64,000 bases of DNA from an uncultured Porphyromonadaceae bacterium. Lineage in GTDB: Bacteria; Bacteroidota; Bacteroidia; Bacteroidales; Muribaculaceae. The notes under the pieces were generated by a model. It was not told where the DNA came from. It worked only from the letters and a program-made list of their open reading frames with translations, and searched no databases. The stretch is from contig CAMWLR010000003.1 of the NCBI GenBank assembly GCA_947175215.1, positions 1-64,000 on the forward strand, written 5' to 3'. A program made the position numbers and the translations under genes. Below are positions 1-9,842 of the stretch, piece by piece (positions within the stretch are counted from its first letter, which is position 1; each line of letters opens with the position of its first letter).

Positions 1-32
1 CTGATACCCCGTAAATTTGGATCATGGGAAAT

Positions 33-61
33 AAAAAAGCTGCCCGTAAGGCAGCTTTTTT
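33..61. terminator. Bidirectional intrinsic terminator hairpin
   Basis: AAAAAAGCTGCC-CGTAA-GGCAGCTTTTTT perfect inverted repeat with flanking A/T tracts. Confidence 0.85.
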
Positions 62-63
62 AG

Positions 64-148
64 CGGAAGGAGAGGGATTCGAACCCCCGGAGGTGTGACC
101 CTCAACGGTTTTCAAGACCGCCGCAATCGACCACTCTGCCATCCTTCC
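64..148 (-). tRNA. tRNA-Ser (anticodon TGA)
   Basis: Reverse complement GGAAGGATGGCAGAGTGGTCGATTGCGGCGGTCTTGAAAACCG...GGTTCGAATCCCTCTCCTTCCG: matching 7-bp acceptor stem, T-loop GGTTCGAATCC, long variable arm, anticodon loop CTTGAAA. Confidence 0.93.
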
Positions 149-203
149 AATATTTTTATTTTCATTAGGCGGGTTATTTGAGATACCCCCCTGTTTTCGG
201 ATG

Positions 204-234
204 CAAAGTTACTACTTTTTTTCATAACTGCAAA
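204..234 (-). promoter_or_regulatory. Bacteroidetes-type -33/-7 promoter for tRNA-Ser
   Basis: Reverse strand TTTG-N19-TAACTTTG (CAAAGTTA 204-211, CAAA 231-234). Confidence 0.7.
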
Positions 235-351
235 CTCTGAGGGCGAAAAATTTCAGATTTTACGTGCCTGAGCCATAAAAAATTCAAAAAAGTCTAACCT
301 GATCGACATAATCTCCTCTTAAAGGAGGGAGTTGCACCTCTTAGAAGTGAG

Positions 352-2733
352 CTATCTCAGCGGCTCGTACACCCTCTCGCCGATCTTGGTGGCGAGCTCG
401 GCACAGAATTGTTGCCAACGGCGCTGTTGTGACATCATCTCGAGGATGGCGTCAAGGTCATAATCGGGCTGTTGCTGCATCTGTTGGATTTTTTGTGACA
501 GTTCGTGGAAGAAGCAACGAGCGATATCATATTTGAGTTCGAGCAATGCCCGTGGTATCAATTCGTCGAGGCGATCCTCCTCTGTCTCCACTTTGGTATT
601 GTTCTTGAAATAGATCTTGCTCAGCTGATGCTTGTCAACAACGAGATTTGTGGCTATACGACGTATCGTGTCATCGGGATGTGACAAGAGTTGCCGCTGA
701 AAGAAGTCTTTAGCAAACGTATTGAGCGACAAACGATAACTCTCGTCAACGCGCTCCTTAAGAAGCAGTTCGCGCTGCTGTATCTCCTGTAAAGTCTTTG
801 CCTCGCGGGCGATCTGCTCTATCCCCTCCTTGAGCTGTTTATCACGCCGACGGGCAGCTGTGACAAGATATGCAGCATAATCATCATCCCATTGCGTATC
901 GCGCATCTGCAATACACACTCATAAACTTTAAGCAGGTCGGGGTTCTCAAAAGTCAATCCGTCTTGCTCAAGATCCTCAGCTACATAATCAATAACCTTG
1001 ATCAATGACTCGCTGTCATCAGTACCGTAATCTTCGCCCAGATCAAGCATACCATACTTGATGACGAGCCTCAACAATGAACGCTCTTGCGGGGCGAGAA
1101 TCATGGCACGGTGAGATTGCCGGTCTTTACCAATAAAAACAGCATAGTCACTCTCAGTTATCTCATCTTGCGAGCCATGTGCATCCGGTTTAGAGGATGT
1201 CGGCGCCGTTGATTCACCTTGAGCCGTCTCACTGCCTTGGCCCGAAGGGTCTCCTGCATTTGCCGCCCCCTCTTGCGTTGCCGTGGGGGTCTGCGCTGCC
1301 CCTGCGGCTGACAAGGGATTACTGCCGGCTGCTTCACCGCCATTGCCACCGGGGGGATTGGCGACGCTGTCACGCGCAGCCTGACGGCGAGCTTCATCGG
1401 CCTGCTGCTCGATGCGCTTTGTGCGGGCCACAGCAACCTGCCGGGTGAGCAGAGACTCATCCATAGCGAAACGCTGCGAGCACTCGCGTATATAGACATT
1501 GCGGGTAATCTCATCGGGTATGACCGAGATTGATCTGACTATGTCGGCCACCGCCTTGGCACGGGCGACGGGGTCACCTGCGGTATCCTTGAGCAAAATA
1601 TCGGTCTTGAATCTTATGAAGTCTACCGAATTATCTTCAAGATATTTCTCGACCTCTTCAAGCGTATGTGACTGGGCAAACGAGTCGGGGTCATCCCCCT
1701 CAGGCAGCAGACACACCTTGATATTCAGCCCCTCGGCAAGCAACAGGTCAATTCCTCGCAGGGATGCCTTGATACCCGCGGGGTCTGAGTCATATATCAC
1801 CGTGACATTCTCCGTAAAACGGTGGATCAGCCTAACCTGCCCGTTGGTGAGCGATGTGCCCGACGATGCCACGACATTCTCTATACCACTCTGGCTCATC
1901 GAGATCACATCCATATATCCCTCGACGAGTATGCAGCGGTTTTTCTTGACTATCGATTGTTTGGCCTGATAGAGACCGTATAGCTCGCGGCTCTTTGAGT
2001 ATATCATACTCTCGGGAGAGTTGACATACTTGGCGAGTTTCTTGTCATTTGAGAGGATACGGCCACCAAATGCCACTACTTTACCGGCGATAGTAAAAAC
2101 GGGGTATATCACACGCTCGCGGAAACGGTCGCGCAATTCTCCATTCCCTATGGCGAAACATAGGCCGGTCTTTTCGAGAGCCTCCTTGGTATAACCAGCC
2201 TTGAGGGCGGCAGCCGCCAGATCATCATGTCTGTCAAGCGAAAACCCCAGGTGAAATCTGGCAATGGCGGCATCATTTATGCCACGGTGGCGAAAATAAC
2301 TCAGGCCTACATCACGCCCCTGGTCAGTGTCGCGCAGACGTTCCTCAAAGTGCTTCATCGCAAACTCGTTGAGTGACAGTAACAGCTGTCGCTCACCTTG
2401 CTGTCGTCGCTCCTCATCGGTCAGCTCATGTTCCTTTATCTCGATATGATACTTACGTGCGAGATAACGCAGAGCCTCCCAGTAGGTCATCTGCTCATGC
2501 TCCATGATGAAGTTGACCGGACTACCCCCCTTGCCGCAGCTGAAACATTTGCATATCCCCTTGGCAGGAGATACAGAGAAAGATGGAGTGCGCTCATTAT
2601 GAAACGGGCAAAGGCCGATATAGTTGGCTCCGCGACGCTTAAGGCTCACGAAGTCAGAGACTACCTCGACGATATTAGCCGTATCTATAATTCGCTGTAC
2701 GGTCTCGCGGTCTATGACAGATTTCTTCATCAT
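352..2733 (-). CDS. dnaG: DNA primase DnaG
   Basis: CHC2 zinc finger CPFHNERTPSFSVSPAKGICKCFSCGKGG, TOPRIM region LVEGYMDVISMSQSGIENVVASSGTSLT; start placed at ATGATGAAGAAATC rather than the longer ORF. Confidence 0.95.
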   Translation of the reverse strand: MMKKSVIDRETVQRIIDTANIVEVVSDFVSLKRRGANYIGLCPFHNERTPSFSVSPAKGICKCFSCGKGGSPVNFIMEHEQMTYWEALRYLARKYHIEIKEHELTDEERRQQGERQLLLSLNEFAMKHFEERLRDTDQGRDVGLSYFRHRGINDAAIARFHLGFSLDRHDDLAAAALKAGYTKEALEKTGLCFAIGNGELRDRFRERVIYPVFTIAGKVVAFGGRILSNDKKLAKYVNSPESMIYSKSRELYGLYQAKQSIVKKNRCILVEGYMDVISMSQSGIENVVASSGTSLTNGQVRLIHRFTENVTVIYDSDPAGIKASLRGIDLLLAEGLNIKVCLLPEGDDPDSFAQSHTLEEVEKYLEDNSVDFIRFKTDILLKDTAGDPVARAKAVADIVRSISVIPDEITRNVYIRECSQRFAMDESLLTRQVAVARTKRIEQQADEARRQAARDSVANPPGGNGGEAAGSNPLSAAGAAQTPTATQEGAANAGDPSGQGSETAQGESTAPTSSKPDAHGSQDEITESDYAVFIGKDRQSHRAMILAPQERSLLRLVIKYGMLDLGEDYGTDDSESLIKVIDYVAEDLEQDGLTFENPDLLKVYECVLQMRDTQWDDDYAAYLVTAARRRDKQLKEGIEQIAREAKTLQEIQQRELLLKERVDESYRLSLNTFAKDFFQRQLLSHPDDTIRRIATNLVVDKHQLSKIYFKNNTKVETEEDRLDELIPRALLELKYDIARCFFHELSQKIQQMQQQPDYDLDAILEMMSQQRRWQQFCAELATKIGERVYEPLR

Positions 2734-2914
2734 TGCTAATGCAAAGTTACACTTTTTCCGGCTAATCACCATCCCGATAACTGTACCGTAATGTTAAAAA
2801 TTCACACTAATATTAAACGAGTCGGCCCAAACTGATGTTATAATTATGTGAAAGTAAATCTCTCATCGTGCGAGAGACAACACGTTATCAACTGTTTATA
2901 TTCAGACGCTATCA

Positions 2915-4339
2915 ATGACAACCTCGCTAAAACGACTGATTTTCAGCGCAGCATCAATTATTGTTGCCCTTATGTCGGTGTCAATATCACAAGCCCAACA
3001 ACCACTGTCGGCTGACAGCCTGCCGCAGGCCTGGAGCTATACCTCTGACCGCTTACAGGAGATTCCCGGCGGCAGCAATGACCATTGGTGGAGTCGTTTC
3101 TCAGATCCGACTCTCGATTCTCTTATAGTGCTGGGTATCGAGCGTAACTATGACCTGAAAATCGCTTCTCGTCGTCAGGAGATGGCTCGCGCGGCAATGA
3201 ATCAGGCCCGCGCGACATGGTATCCGACCATAGGACTATCAGCCGGGTGGACAGCAGCGCAGTCATCAGGAGCAAACAACCGAGGGGCAAAGTCGTCAAT
3301 ACCGTCAGAGTCATACTTCAACGCCGGGCTCAACGCCAGTTGGGAGATAGATATCTTTGGTAAAATCGCATCAGGTGTCAAGGCCAAGAAAGCGCAGTAT
3401 AACGCCACACGGGCCGAATATGCCGGCGCAATGGTATCTATGACGGCTCAGATCGCATCGACATATTTCACTCTGCGCAGTCAGCAACGTCAGTTGCAGG
3501 TCGCCAAAGCCCACTGCGAAAGTCAGATGAAGATTGTCAACATCGCCAAAGCCCGCTATGAGGCATCGCTCGCCTCTAAACTCGATGTAGCTCAGGCCTG
3601 GCAAACTTATTACACAACGGCCTCGACCATCCCGATGCTTGTGAGTTCGATACACGCATCAATTAACTCTCTGGGTATATTGATCGGGGAGTTTCCTCCC
3701 GAGGCTGCCCGCATGCTTGCCCAACCCGGTCCGCTCCCTAACTGGAAAATAAATGTAAACACCGGTGTCCCCGCCGACCTGTTGCGACGTCGCCCTGATA
3801 TTGTCGAGGCTGAGATGCAACTGGCTGCTGCGGCTGCCAATCTCGGTGTGGCTAAAAAAGATTTTCTCCCGACCCTGACAATCGAGGGTAGTATCGGCAC
3901 GGCTGCGCGCCGGCTTGACAATCTGTTTGGCAGCGATTCGTTTACCTGGTCGGTTGCCCCTACCCTCTCATGGACTCTCTTCGACGGGTTTGCCCGTAAA
4001 TATAGCGTGGTGTCAGCTCGCGAAGAGATGCAGTCGGCCATCGACAGCTATAATCTGTCGGTGCTCAACGCCGTCGGGGAGACCGAGAGCGCCCTCTCAA
4101 CCTATGATGCTTCGCTCAGACATATAGATCTGACTCAGCAACTGTGCGTGCAAAACCAAGAGGCCCTGCGTCTGGCGATCGAGCGATATAAAGATTCTCT
4201 CTCACCGATGACCGATGTGGTCAACGCTCAGGTCAACGCTCTCGCCGGCGAGACCCAGCTGATTGAGGCACAGGCCTCGGCCCTTACATCCCTTGTCAGC
4301 CTCTATGAGGCTCTCGGCGGAGGTATAGACCCGCAATAA
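2915..4339 (+). CDS. TolC/NodT-type outer membrane efflux protein
   Basis: Signal peptide, OEP repeats (RRPDIVEAEMQLAAAAANLGVAKKDFLPTLTI); first gene of an RND operon. Confidence 0.92.
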   Translation: MTTSLKRLIFSAASIIVALMSVSISQAQQPLSADSLPQAWSYTSDRLQEIPGGSNDHWWSRFSDPTLDSLIVLGIERNYDLKIASRRQEMARAAMNQARATWYPTIGLSAGWTAAQSSGANNRGAKSSIPSESYFNAGLNASWEIDIFGKIASGVKAKKAQYNATRAEYAGAMVSMTAQIASTYFTLRSQQRQLQVAKAHCESQMKIVNIAKARYEASLASKLDVAQAWQTYYTTASTIPMLVSSIHASINSLGILIGEFPPEAARMLAQPGPLPNWKINVNTGVPADLLRRRPDIVEAEMQLAAAAANLGVAKKDFLPTLTIEGSIGTAARRLDNLFGSDSFTWSVAPTLSWTLFDGFARKYSVVSAREEMQSAIDSYNLSVLNAVGETESALSTYDASLRHIDLTQQLCVQNQEALRLAIERYKDSLSPMTDVVNAQVNALAGETQLIEAQASALTSLVSLYEALGGGIDPQ

Positions 4340-4393
4340 CCTGATATTTAAGATAATCAACACTCATATTCATCAGTCAAAACGTATCTTACG

Positions 4394-5512
4394 ATGAAAA
4401 AGAAATATATCCTCCTCGCTCTTTCTTGCGTTTCGTTCTGCTTTCTGGGTATCCTCACCGGCTGTGGTAAAAAAGATGCCAAAACCGTCGAGACCCAACC
4501 GGAAGTGTCAGTCGCACTACCCCTCACCGACTCTATCACTCTCACTCAGACTTACCCCGCTACACTCTCGGCCAGCCAGTCGGCTGATATTGTCGGACTT
4601 GTCAACGGCACCTTGCAGAAGATTCTCTTTGAGGAGGGTGATTACGTCACCGCCGGACAGCCTCTGTTTATCATCGACCCGTCGACCTATCGCGATCAGG
4701 TCAACGAGGCCCAGGCCGCTCTTGAGACCGCCTCGGCAGTATATGAGTACTCGCAACGTCAGAATGAGGCGATGCAGAAAGCTCTCGAGGCTGATGCAGT
4801 GTCACGCCTTGACGTCATACAGGCTGAGAGTAATCTCAAACAGAGCGCCGCATCAATCAAGAGAGCAAAGGCCGAACTCGCTGCCGCCAACACCAAGCTC
4901 GGCTACTGTACTGTCCGCGCCCCCTTCTCGGGTTATATAACCAAGGCGACCGTGAGCGAGGGTGCATACATCTCGGGCGAAAGCGCACCGGTCAAATTAG
5001 CTGCCATCTATGCCAATCAGACCATCTACGCCAACTTCTCAATCAGTACCGATAAGTATATTTTGATCCGAGACACCTCCTCGGGCAAAGATCTCGATCT
5101 CGATCATATACCGGTCTTATTCGGCGACTCAGTCGTCGGGAAATATTACGGTAAGCTCGACTATACCGCCCCCAACGTCAGCACCTCGACCGGAACTGTC
5201 AATCTGAGATTAATAATCGATAACAGCAAGGGAGAACTGCGTGACGGTATGTTTGCCACCGTCAGACTCCCATATACCGTAGAACCGCACGCCTTACTTG
5301 TCAAGGATGCTTCGCTCAGCACCGATCAGCTCGGTAAATATCTATACACCGTCAACGACTCTGACAAAGTCATCTACACCCCGGTAGAAGTAGGCGGACT
5401 GTATCAGGATACGCTCAGAGTCGTCACCAAAGGATTGACCCCCAACGACCGTTATGTGACCACCGCCCTGCTCAAAGTGCGTGACGGCATGAAAGTTAAA
5501 CCGATCAGATAA
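4394..5512 (+). CDS. RND efflux periplasmic adaptor (membrane fusion lipoprotein)
   Basis: Lipobox LTGC, HlyD/AcrA-like biotinyl-lipoyl and alpha-hairpin regions; 14 nt upstream of the RND pump gene. Confidence 0.93.
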   Translation: MKKKYILLALSCVSFCFLGILTGCGKKDAKTVETQPEVSVALPLTDSITLTQTYPATLSASQSADIVGLVNGTLQKILFEEGDYVTAGQPLFIIDPSTYRDQVNEAQAALETASAVYEYSQRQNEAMQKALEADAVSRLDVIQAESNLKQSAASIKRAKAELAAANTKLGYCTVRAPFSGYITKATVSEGAYISGESAPVKLAAIYANQTIYANFSISTDKYILIRDTSSGKDLDLDHIPVLFGDSVVGKYYGKLDYTAPNVSTSTGTVNLRLIIDNSKGELRDGMFATVRLPYTVEPHALLVKDASLSTDQLGKYLYTVNDSDKVIYTPVEVGGLYQDTLRVVTKGLTPNDRYVTTALLKVRDGMKVKPIR

Positions 5513-5526
5513 ATTACACCGCGCCT

Positions 5527-8500
5527 ATGTTCTCGAGATTTTTTATCGACCGTCCGATTTTTGCGACGGTGCTCGCTATAATAATGATTCTTGCGGGTGT
5601 GCTGACCGTCAAAACACTACCTATCGCACAGTATCCCGATATAACCCCTCCGACCGTCATGGTCAACGCAACCTATCCCGGTGCTGATGCCAAGACGGTC
5701 GCCGAGACTGTCGGCGTTCCTATCGAGGAGAGTGTCAACGGTGTCGAGGGTATGATGTATATGAGTTCAAACTCAGGCTCTGACGGCTCATATAATCTAA
5801 CCATCACCTTTCAGAATGGTGTGGACGTAGATGACGCTACCATCAAGGTGCAGAATCTTGTCAATCAGGCCGAACCGCAATTGCCCTCGGCCGTCACACA
5901 GCAGGGTGTCGACGTGATGTCGAAATCATCTAACATCCTGCTGTTCGTCGCCCTGCAAGGTGATGAACGTTATGATGCACTCTATCTCACCAACTATGCC
6001 AAGCTGCATATTGTCGATGCCCTAAGCCGTCTTGATGGTGTGGGAGGTGCAAGCGCGTTTGGCGGAGGAGACTACTCGATGCGCGTCTGGCTCGATCCTG
6101 ATGCCATGATGGCCAGAGGTATCACACCCTCTGACGTCAAGGCCGCCATCGAGGCACAGAATATGGAGGTCTCGGCCGGGTCGGTCGGAGCGCCCCCCGC
6201 CTCGACTATCTCGGCATTCCAGTTCACCCTATCTTCGCCGGGCCGGCTCACCACCGCCGAGCAGTTTGGCAATATCATCCTGCGCACGGGTGAGGATGGC
6301 GCGATCCTCCGTCTCAAAGATGTTGCGAGGGTCGAACTCGGCAGTAACTCTTACTCATCCATGAGCCGCGTATCGGGTAAACCGGCCGGACTGATCGGCG
6401 TTTACCAGCGTCCACAGGCCAATGCCCTCGATGTAGCGCATGAGGTGGAGAAAGAACTCGAGAATCTTGCCCCCTACTTCCCGCCGGGTATCCATTACCG
6501 CGTACTGATGAACACCACCACCTTTATCTCAGCCTCGGTTGACGAGGTGCTGGTCACCTTTGCCGAGACAACACTGATTGTGATGGTCGTCATTCTATTC
6601 TTCTTGCAGAGTTGGCGCGCCGTGATCATACCGATGCTTACCATTCCCGTATCGTTGATCGCCACCTTCGCGGTCATGAAGTTGATGGGGTTCACGCTAA
6701 ACACACTTACGCTGTTTGGCCTCGTGCTGGCCATCGCGATAGTGGTCGACGACGCGATAGTGGTGGTGGAGGATTGTGCCCGACTGGTACAACAAGGCAC
6801 GTTGTCTCCGCGACAGGCTGCCCGTAAGGCGATGGTCGAGCTGCAAGGGCCGATTGTCGGCGAGGTACTCGTGCTGCTGTCGGTATTTATCCCCACCGCT
6901 TTCATCTCCGGTATTACCGGCGAACTATACAAACAATTCGCGTTGACCATCGCCGTCTCGACAGCGTTCTCAGGATTCAATGCCCTCACATTCACCCCCG
7001 CGATGTGTGCCCTCTTCCTGCGCAAGAAATCAGGGCAGACAAATTTCTTCCTGTTCAAGTGGTGGAATACCGCATGGGGTAAGACAGTCAAGGGTTACAC
7101 TGCCGTTATCGGCCGCCTGCTGCAACATCCCTGGGTAGCTATCGGCATATACGGTACACTCTGTTTCCTGGCTTTCTGGGGCTTTGCCAAGTGGCCGACC
7201 AGTTACATCCCCGAGGAGGATATGGGGTATTTCATGGCATCTGTCGAACTCCCCACCGGTGCATCACTCGAGCGTACCGACAAGATGGTTTCGCAAGTAT
7301 CGGATATCATCCGCGAGATGCCCGAGGTAGAGGATGTCATCGAGATGTCAGGATTCTCGTTCATGGGAGGGTCGGGCAGCAACACCGGCTCGATGTTCGT
7401 CACCCTCAAACCCTGGAGCGAACGCAAAAAGAAAGGTGAGTCAGTCTCGGCTGTCATCGACCGCATCAACGAGAGATGCGCAGGATTGCAGGAAGGCATC
7501 GTGTTCGCCATCAATCCCCCTGCCATCCCCGGTCTGGGTAGCACCTCAGGTCTGTCTATGCAGTTGCTTGACATCAACAACCGCGGTGCCGGTCAGATGG
7601 CCGTCGCCCTGCGTGAGATAGAGGAAGCCGCGGCCAAAGATCCCCGCATCGGGTCGATACAGTCACTTTATGAGGGACTTGTGCCACAGTACAGCATACA
7701 TATCCAACGCGACCGCATCGAGATGCTCGGACTTGATCTCAACTCGGTATACTCGACATTGAGCAGTTATCTCGGCGGTTCATACGTCAACGACTTCGTC
7801 GAGTTTGGCAACGTCTATGAGGTGAATATCGGAGCCGAGGACACCGCCCGTGCCAACGTCAACGACATCATGAAACTGTCGGTGCGCAATAGTGCCGGCG
7901 AGATGGTACCCTTCTCATCATTCTCCACCATCAATCCCGTCATGGGTTCATCGACCATCAGCCGATATAACATGTATGAGACTGCGGCTCTCACAGCCAC
8001 CGCTGCCAAAGGAGTCAGCTCATCTGTTGCCATCAAGGCTATGGAGGAGATTGTCAAGAAAGCTACCGGAGATAGCTACGGCTACGCATGGACCGGCGAA
8101 GCCTATCAGGAATCGCAGGCCGGAACAACCGTATCGACCGTACTTCTCTTTGCCATCATCATCACCATCCTTGTACTCGCCGCCCAGTATGAGAGCTGGA
8201 CTGACCCGCTCGCCGTCGTCATCTCGATGCCCACAGCCATCCTCGGCACAGTCTTCGGCTGTATCTGCATGAACCAGTCGATAAGCATATACACTGAGAT
8301 CGGTATCATACTGCTGCTCGGACTGTCGGCCAAGAACGCCATCCTCATCGTCGAGTATGCCATGGATTACCGTAAACAAGGTATGTCTGTACGTCAAGCC
8401 GCCTTTAACGGCGGTATGGTCAGATTCCGCCCCATCATGATGACCGCTCTCGCCTTTGTCTTCGGAGTCATGCCGATGCTCTTCGCGACCGGAGCCGGAG

Positions 8501-8712
8501 CAGCAAGCCGCATCAGTCTCGGCTCGGCCGTCGTCTTCGGTATGGCCGTCAACGCCATCATCGGCACCCTGTTTGTCCCCAACTTCTGGGAACTGTTCCA
8601 GAACTTCCAGGAAAAATACCTCTCGCGCCTCTTCGCCTCAGCCGACGCCCCGACACAAACAACGGACGATAACGCAGGTGATACAACTAAGGCTCATGAC
8701 AACGATGTCTGA
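5527..8712 (+). CDS. RND (HAE1 family) efflux pump permease, AcrB/MexB-like
   Basis: 1061 aa, MFSRFFIDRPIFATVLAIIMILAGVLTVKTLPIAQYPDITPP N-terminus, VVDDAIVVVED TM4 motif, repeated RND halves. Confidence 0.96.
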   Translation: MFSRFFIDRPIFATVLAIIMILAGVLTVKTLPIAQYPDITPPTVMVNATYPGADAKTVAETVGVPIEESVNGVEGMMYMSSNSGSDGSYNLTITFQNGVDVDDATIKVQNLVNQAEPQLPSAVTQQGVDVMSKSSNILLFVALQGDERYDALYLTNYAKLHIVDALSRLDGVGGASAFGGGDYSMRVWLDPDAMMARGITPSDVKAAIEAQNMEVSAGSVGAPPASTISAFQFTLSSPGRLTTAEQFGNIILRTGEDGAILRLKDVARVELGSNSYSSMSRVSGKPAGLIGVYQRPQANALDVAHEVEKELENLAPYFPPGIHYRVLMNTTTFISASVDEVLVTFAETTLIVMVVILFFLQSWRAVIIPMLTIPVSLIATFAVMKLMGFTLNTLTLFGLVLAIAIVVDDAIVVVEDCARLVQQGTLSPRQAARKAMVELQGPIVGEVLVLLSVFIPTAFISGITGELYKQFALTIAVSTAFSGFNALTFTPAMCALFLRKKSGQTNFFLFKWWNTAWGKTVKGYTAVIGRLLQHPWVAIGIYGTLCFLAFWGFAKWPTSYIPEEDMGYFMASVELPTGASLERTDKMVSQVSDIIREMPEVEDVIEMSGFSFMGGSGSNTGSMFVTLKPWSERKKKGESVSAVIDRINERCAGLQEGIVFAINPPAIPGLGSTSGLSMQLLDINNRGAGQMAVALREIEEAAAKDPRIGSIQSLYEGLVPQYSIHIQRDRIEMLGLDLNSVYSTLSSYLGGSYVNDFVEFGNVYEVNIGAEDTARANVNDIMKLSVRNSAGEMVPFSSFSTINPVMGSSTISRYNMYETAALTATAAKGVSSSVAIKAMEEIVKKATGDSYGYAWTGEAYQESQAGTTVSTVLLFAIIITILVLAAQYESWTDPLAVVISMPTAILGTVFGCICMNQSISIYTEIGIILLLGLSAKNAILIVEYAMDYRKQGMSVRQAAFNGGMVRFRPIMMTALAFVFGVMPMLFATGAGAASRISLGSAVVFGMAVNAIIGTLFVPNFWELFQNFQEKYLSRLFASADAPTQTTDDNAGDTTKAHDNDV

Positions 8713-8734
8713 TATCACACCACTCACAAAATAT

Positions 8735-8774
8735 CAAGATGTCGCGTCTGCACATTGACAGACACGACATCTTG
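8735..8774 (+). terminator. Intrinsic terminator after the efflux operon
   Basis: CAAGATGTCGcGTCTG-loop-CAGACaCGACATCTTG followed by a T-rich tract. Confidence 0.8.
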
Positions 8775-8826
8775 TTGTTTTATTGTTATAATTCTCTTTT
8801 ATTATCTTAGTTGAGGTGACAGCTTA

Positions 8827-9618
8827 TTAGAAAGCATAGCCGATGCTCAATTTAAGTGCCTGAGATTTCATGCTGTTATCCATGTCATACATATTGATGA
8901 ATCCTTTCTGCCAGGTTAAATCAATATTGAAATGTCCATACCAATAACCTATACCTAAGTTGAGACCGGCATCAAAACGACGATATTTATCTAAATCGCC
9001 GATAGATACTGAGGTTGACTCTTCCTTGGTACGGGGCTGACCTGATGAGGTTTGCCAGTCATAATTGTCTATCTTATAGGTACCGGCAAAGTCAAATGAC
9101 ACAAAACCACCGAGATGCACGTCTACTGCCATCCGCTTGAGGAATGTGTATTTATAGCCGAGCTTAAACGGGGTGAAGTTAACATTATATGCAGTCAGTG
9201 ACACGTCCTCTTTGATGCGATGACCAATGTAATCGCCGAAGGTGCTTGAGACTTTACCGCTATACCACTCAGCTGCACTCTTATATCCTCTTGTAGCTAT
9301 ACCGAGATCCATACCCCAATAAAGAGGCATTGCCCCGAATGATTTGTTAAAACCCACGGTTACGTCAAAACCTGTTGAACCGGGAAAATCAGATTTGATA
9401 AGATCGATTTTATGCGACTTTTCCCATGCGTCTCTCTGCATATCTTTCCAATCACCTGTTGCGCTGTTAAAATCAACACCAACACGAACGATCCACACAG
9501 TCTTTCCACTATTGAAATCAGGCAATTCGAGAACTTTTGACTGCGCATTTCCATTGAAAGAGCACAATCCTGCAACGGCAACTAAAATTCCAAAAATTTT
9601 TTTCATAATATTAATCAT
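8827..9618 (-). CDS. Outer membrane beta-barrel protein
   Basis: Signal peptide MKKIFGILVAVAGLCSFNGNAQ, alternating beta-strand pattern, C-terminal aromatic (GYAF); start adjusted to MINIMKK. Confidence 0.72.
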   Translation of the reverse strand: MINIMKKIFGILVAVAGLCSFNGNAQSKVLELPDFNSGKTVWIVRVGVDFNSATGDWKDMQRDAWEKSHKIDLIKSDFPGSTGFDVTVGFNKSFGAMPLYWGMDLGIATRGYKSAAEWYSGKVSSTFGDYIGHRIKEDVSLTAYNVNFTPFKLGYKYTFLKRMAVDVHLGGFVSFDFAGTYKIDNYDWQTSSGQPRTKEESTSVSIGDLDKYRRFDAGLNLGIGYWYGHFNIDLTWQKGFINMYDMDNSMKSQALKLSIGYAF

Positions 9619-9725
9619 TATAATGAGATTTCGTTCCTTTATTCTCAGCATATACTCTAATCTCAGCAACGTATGATTACACGTCCTGAGCTAACAATGG
9701 CTACTTTGTCATCACAAAGCCCCGG

Positions 9726-9756
9726 CAAAGTTAATAATAATGGTTGAAATCACAAA
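9726..9756 (-). promoter_or_regulatory. Bacteroidetes-type -33/-7 promoter
   Basis: Reverse strand TTTG-N19-TAACTTTG (CAAAGTTA 9726-9733, CAAA 9753-9756) upstream of the beta-barrel gene. Confidence 0.65.
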
Positions 9757-9762
9757 ATCAAA

Positions 9763-9798
9763 CGAGGCTGATACGCCAGGGGTAGCGGATCAGCCTCG
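9763..9798 (-). terminator. Intrinsic terminator hairpin
   Basis: CGAGGCTGAT-N16-ATCAGCCTCG inverted repeat downstream of the minus-strand lipoprotein gene. Confidence 0.7.
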
Positions 9799-9842
9799 TA
9801 TACGGTATATTTTTGAGTCAGAGTGGGATGTCAAATGTCTGA

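Noticed and set aside
6495-7091. 198-aa antisense ORF within the RND pump gene
   Set aside because: Antisense frame of a strongly conserved gene; no start context or recognisable domain
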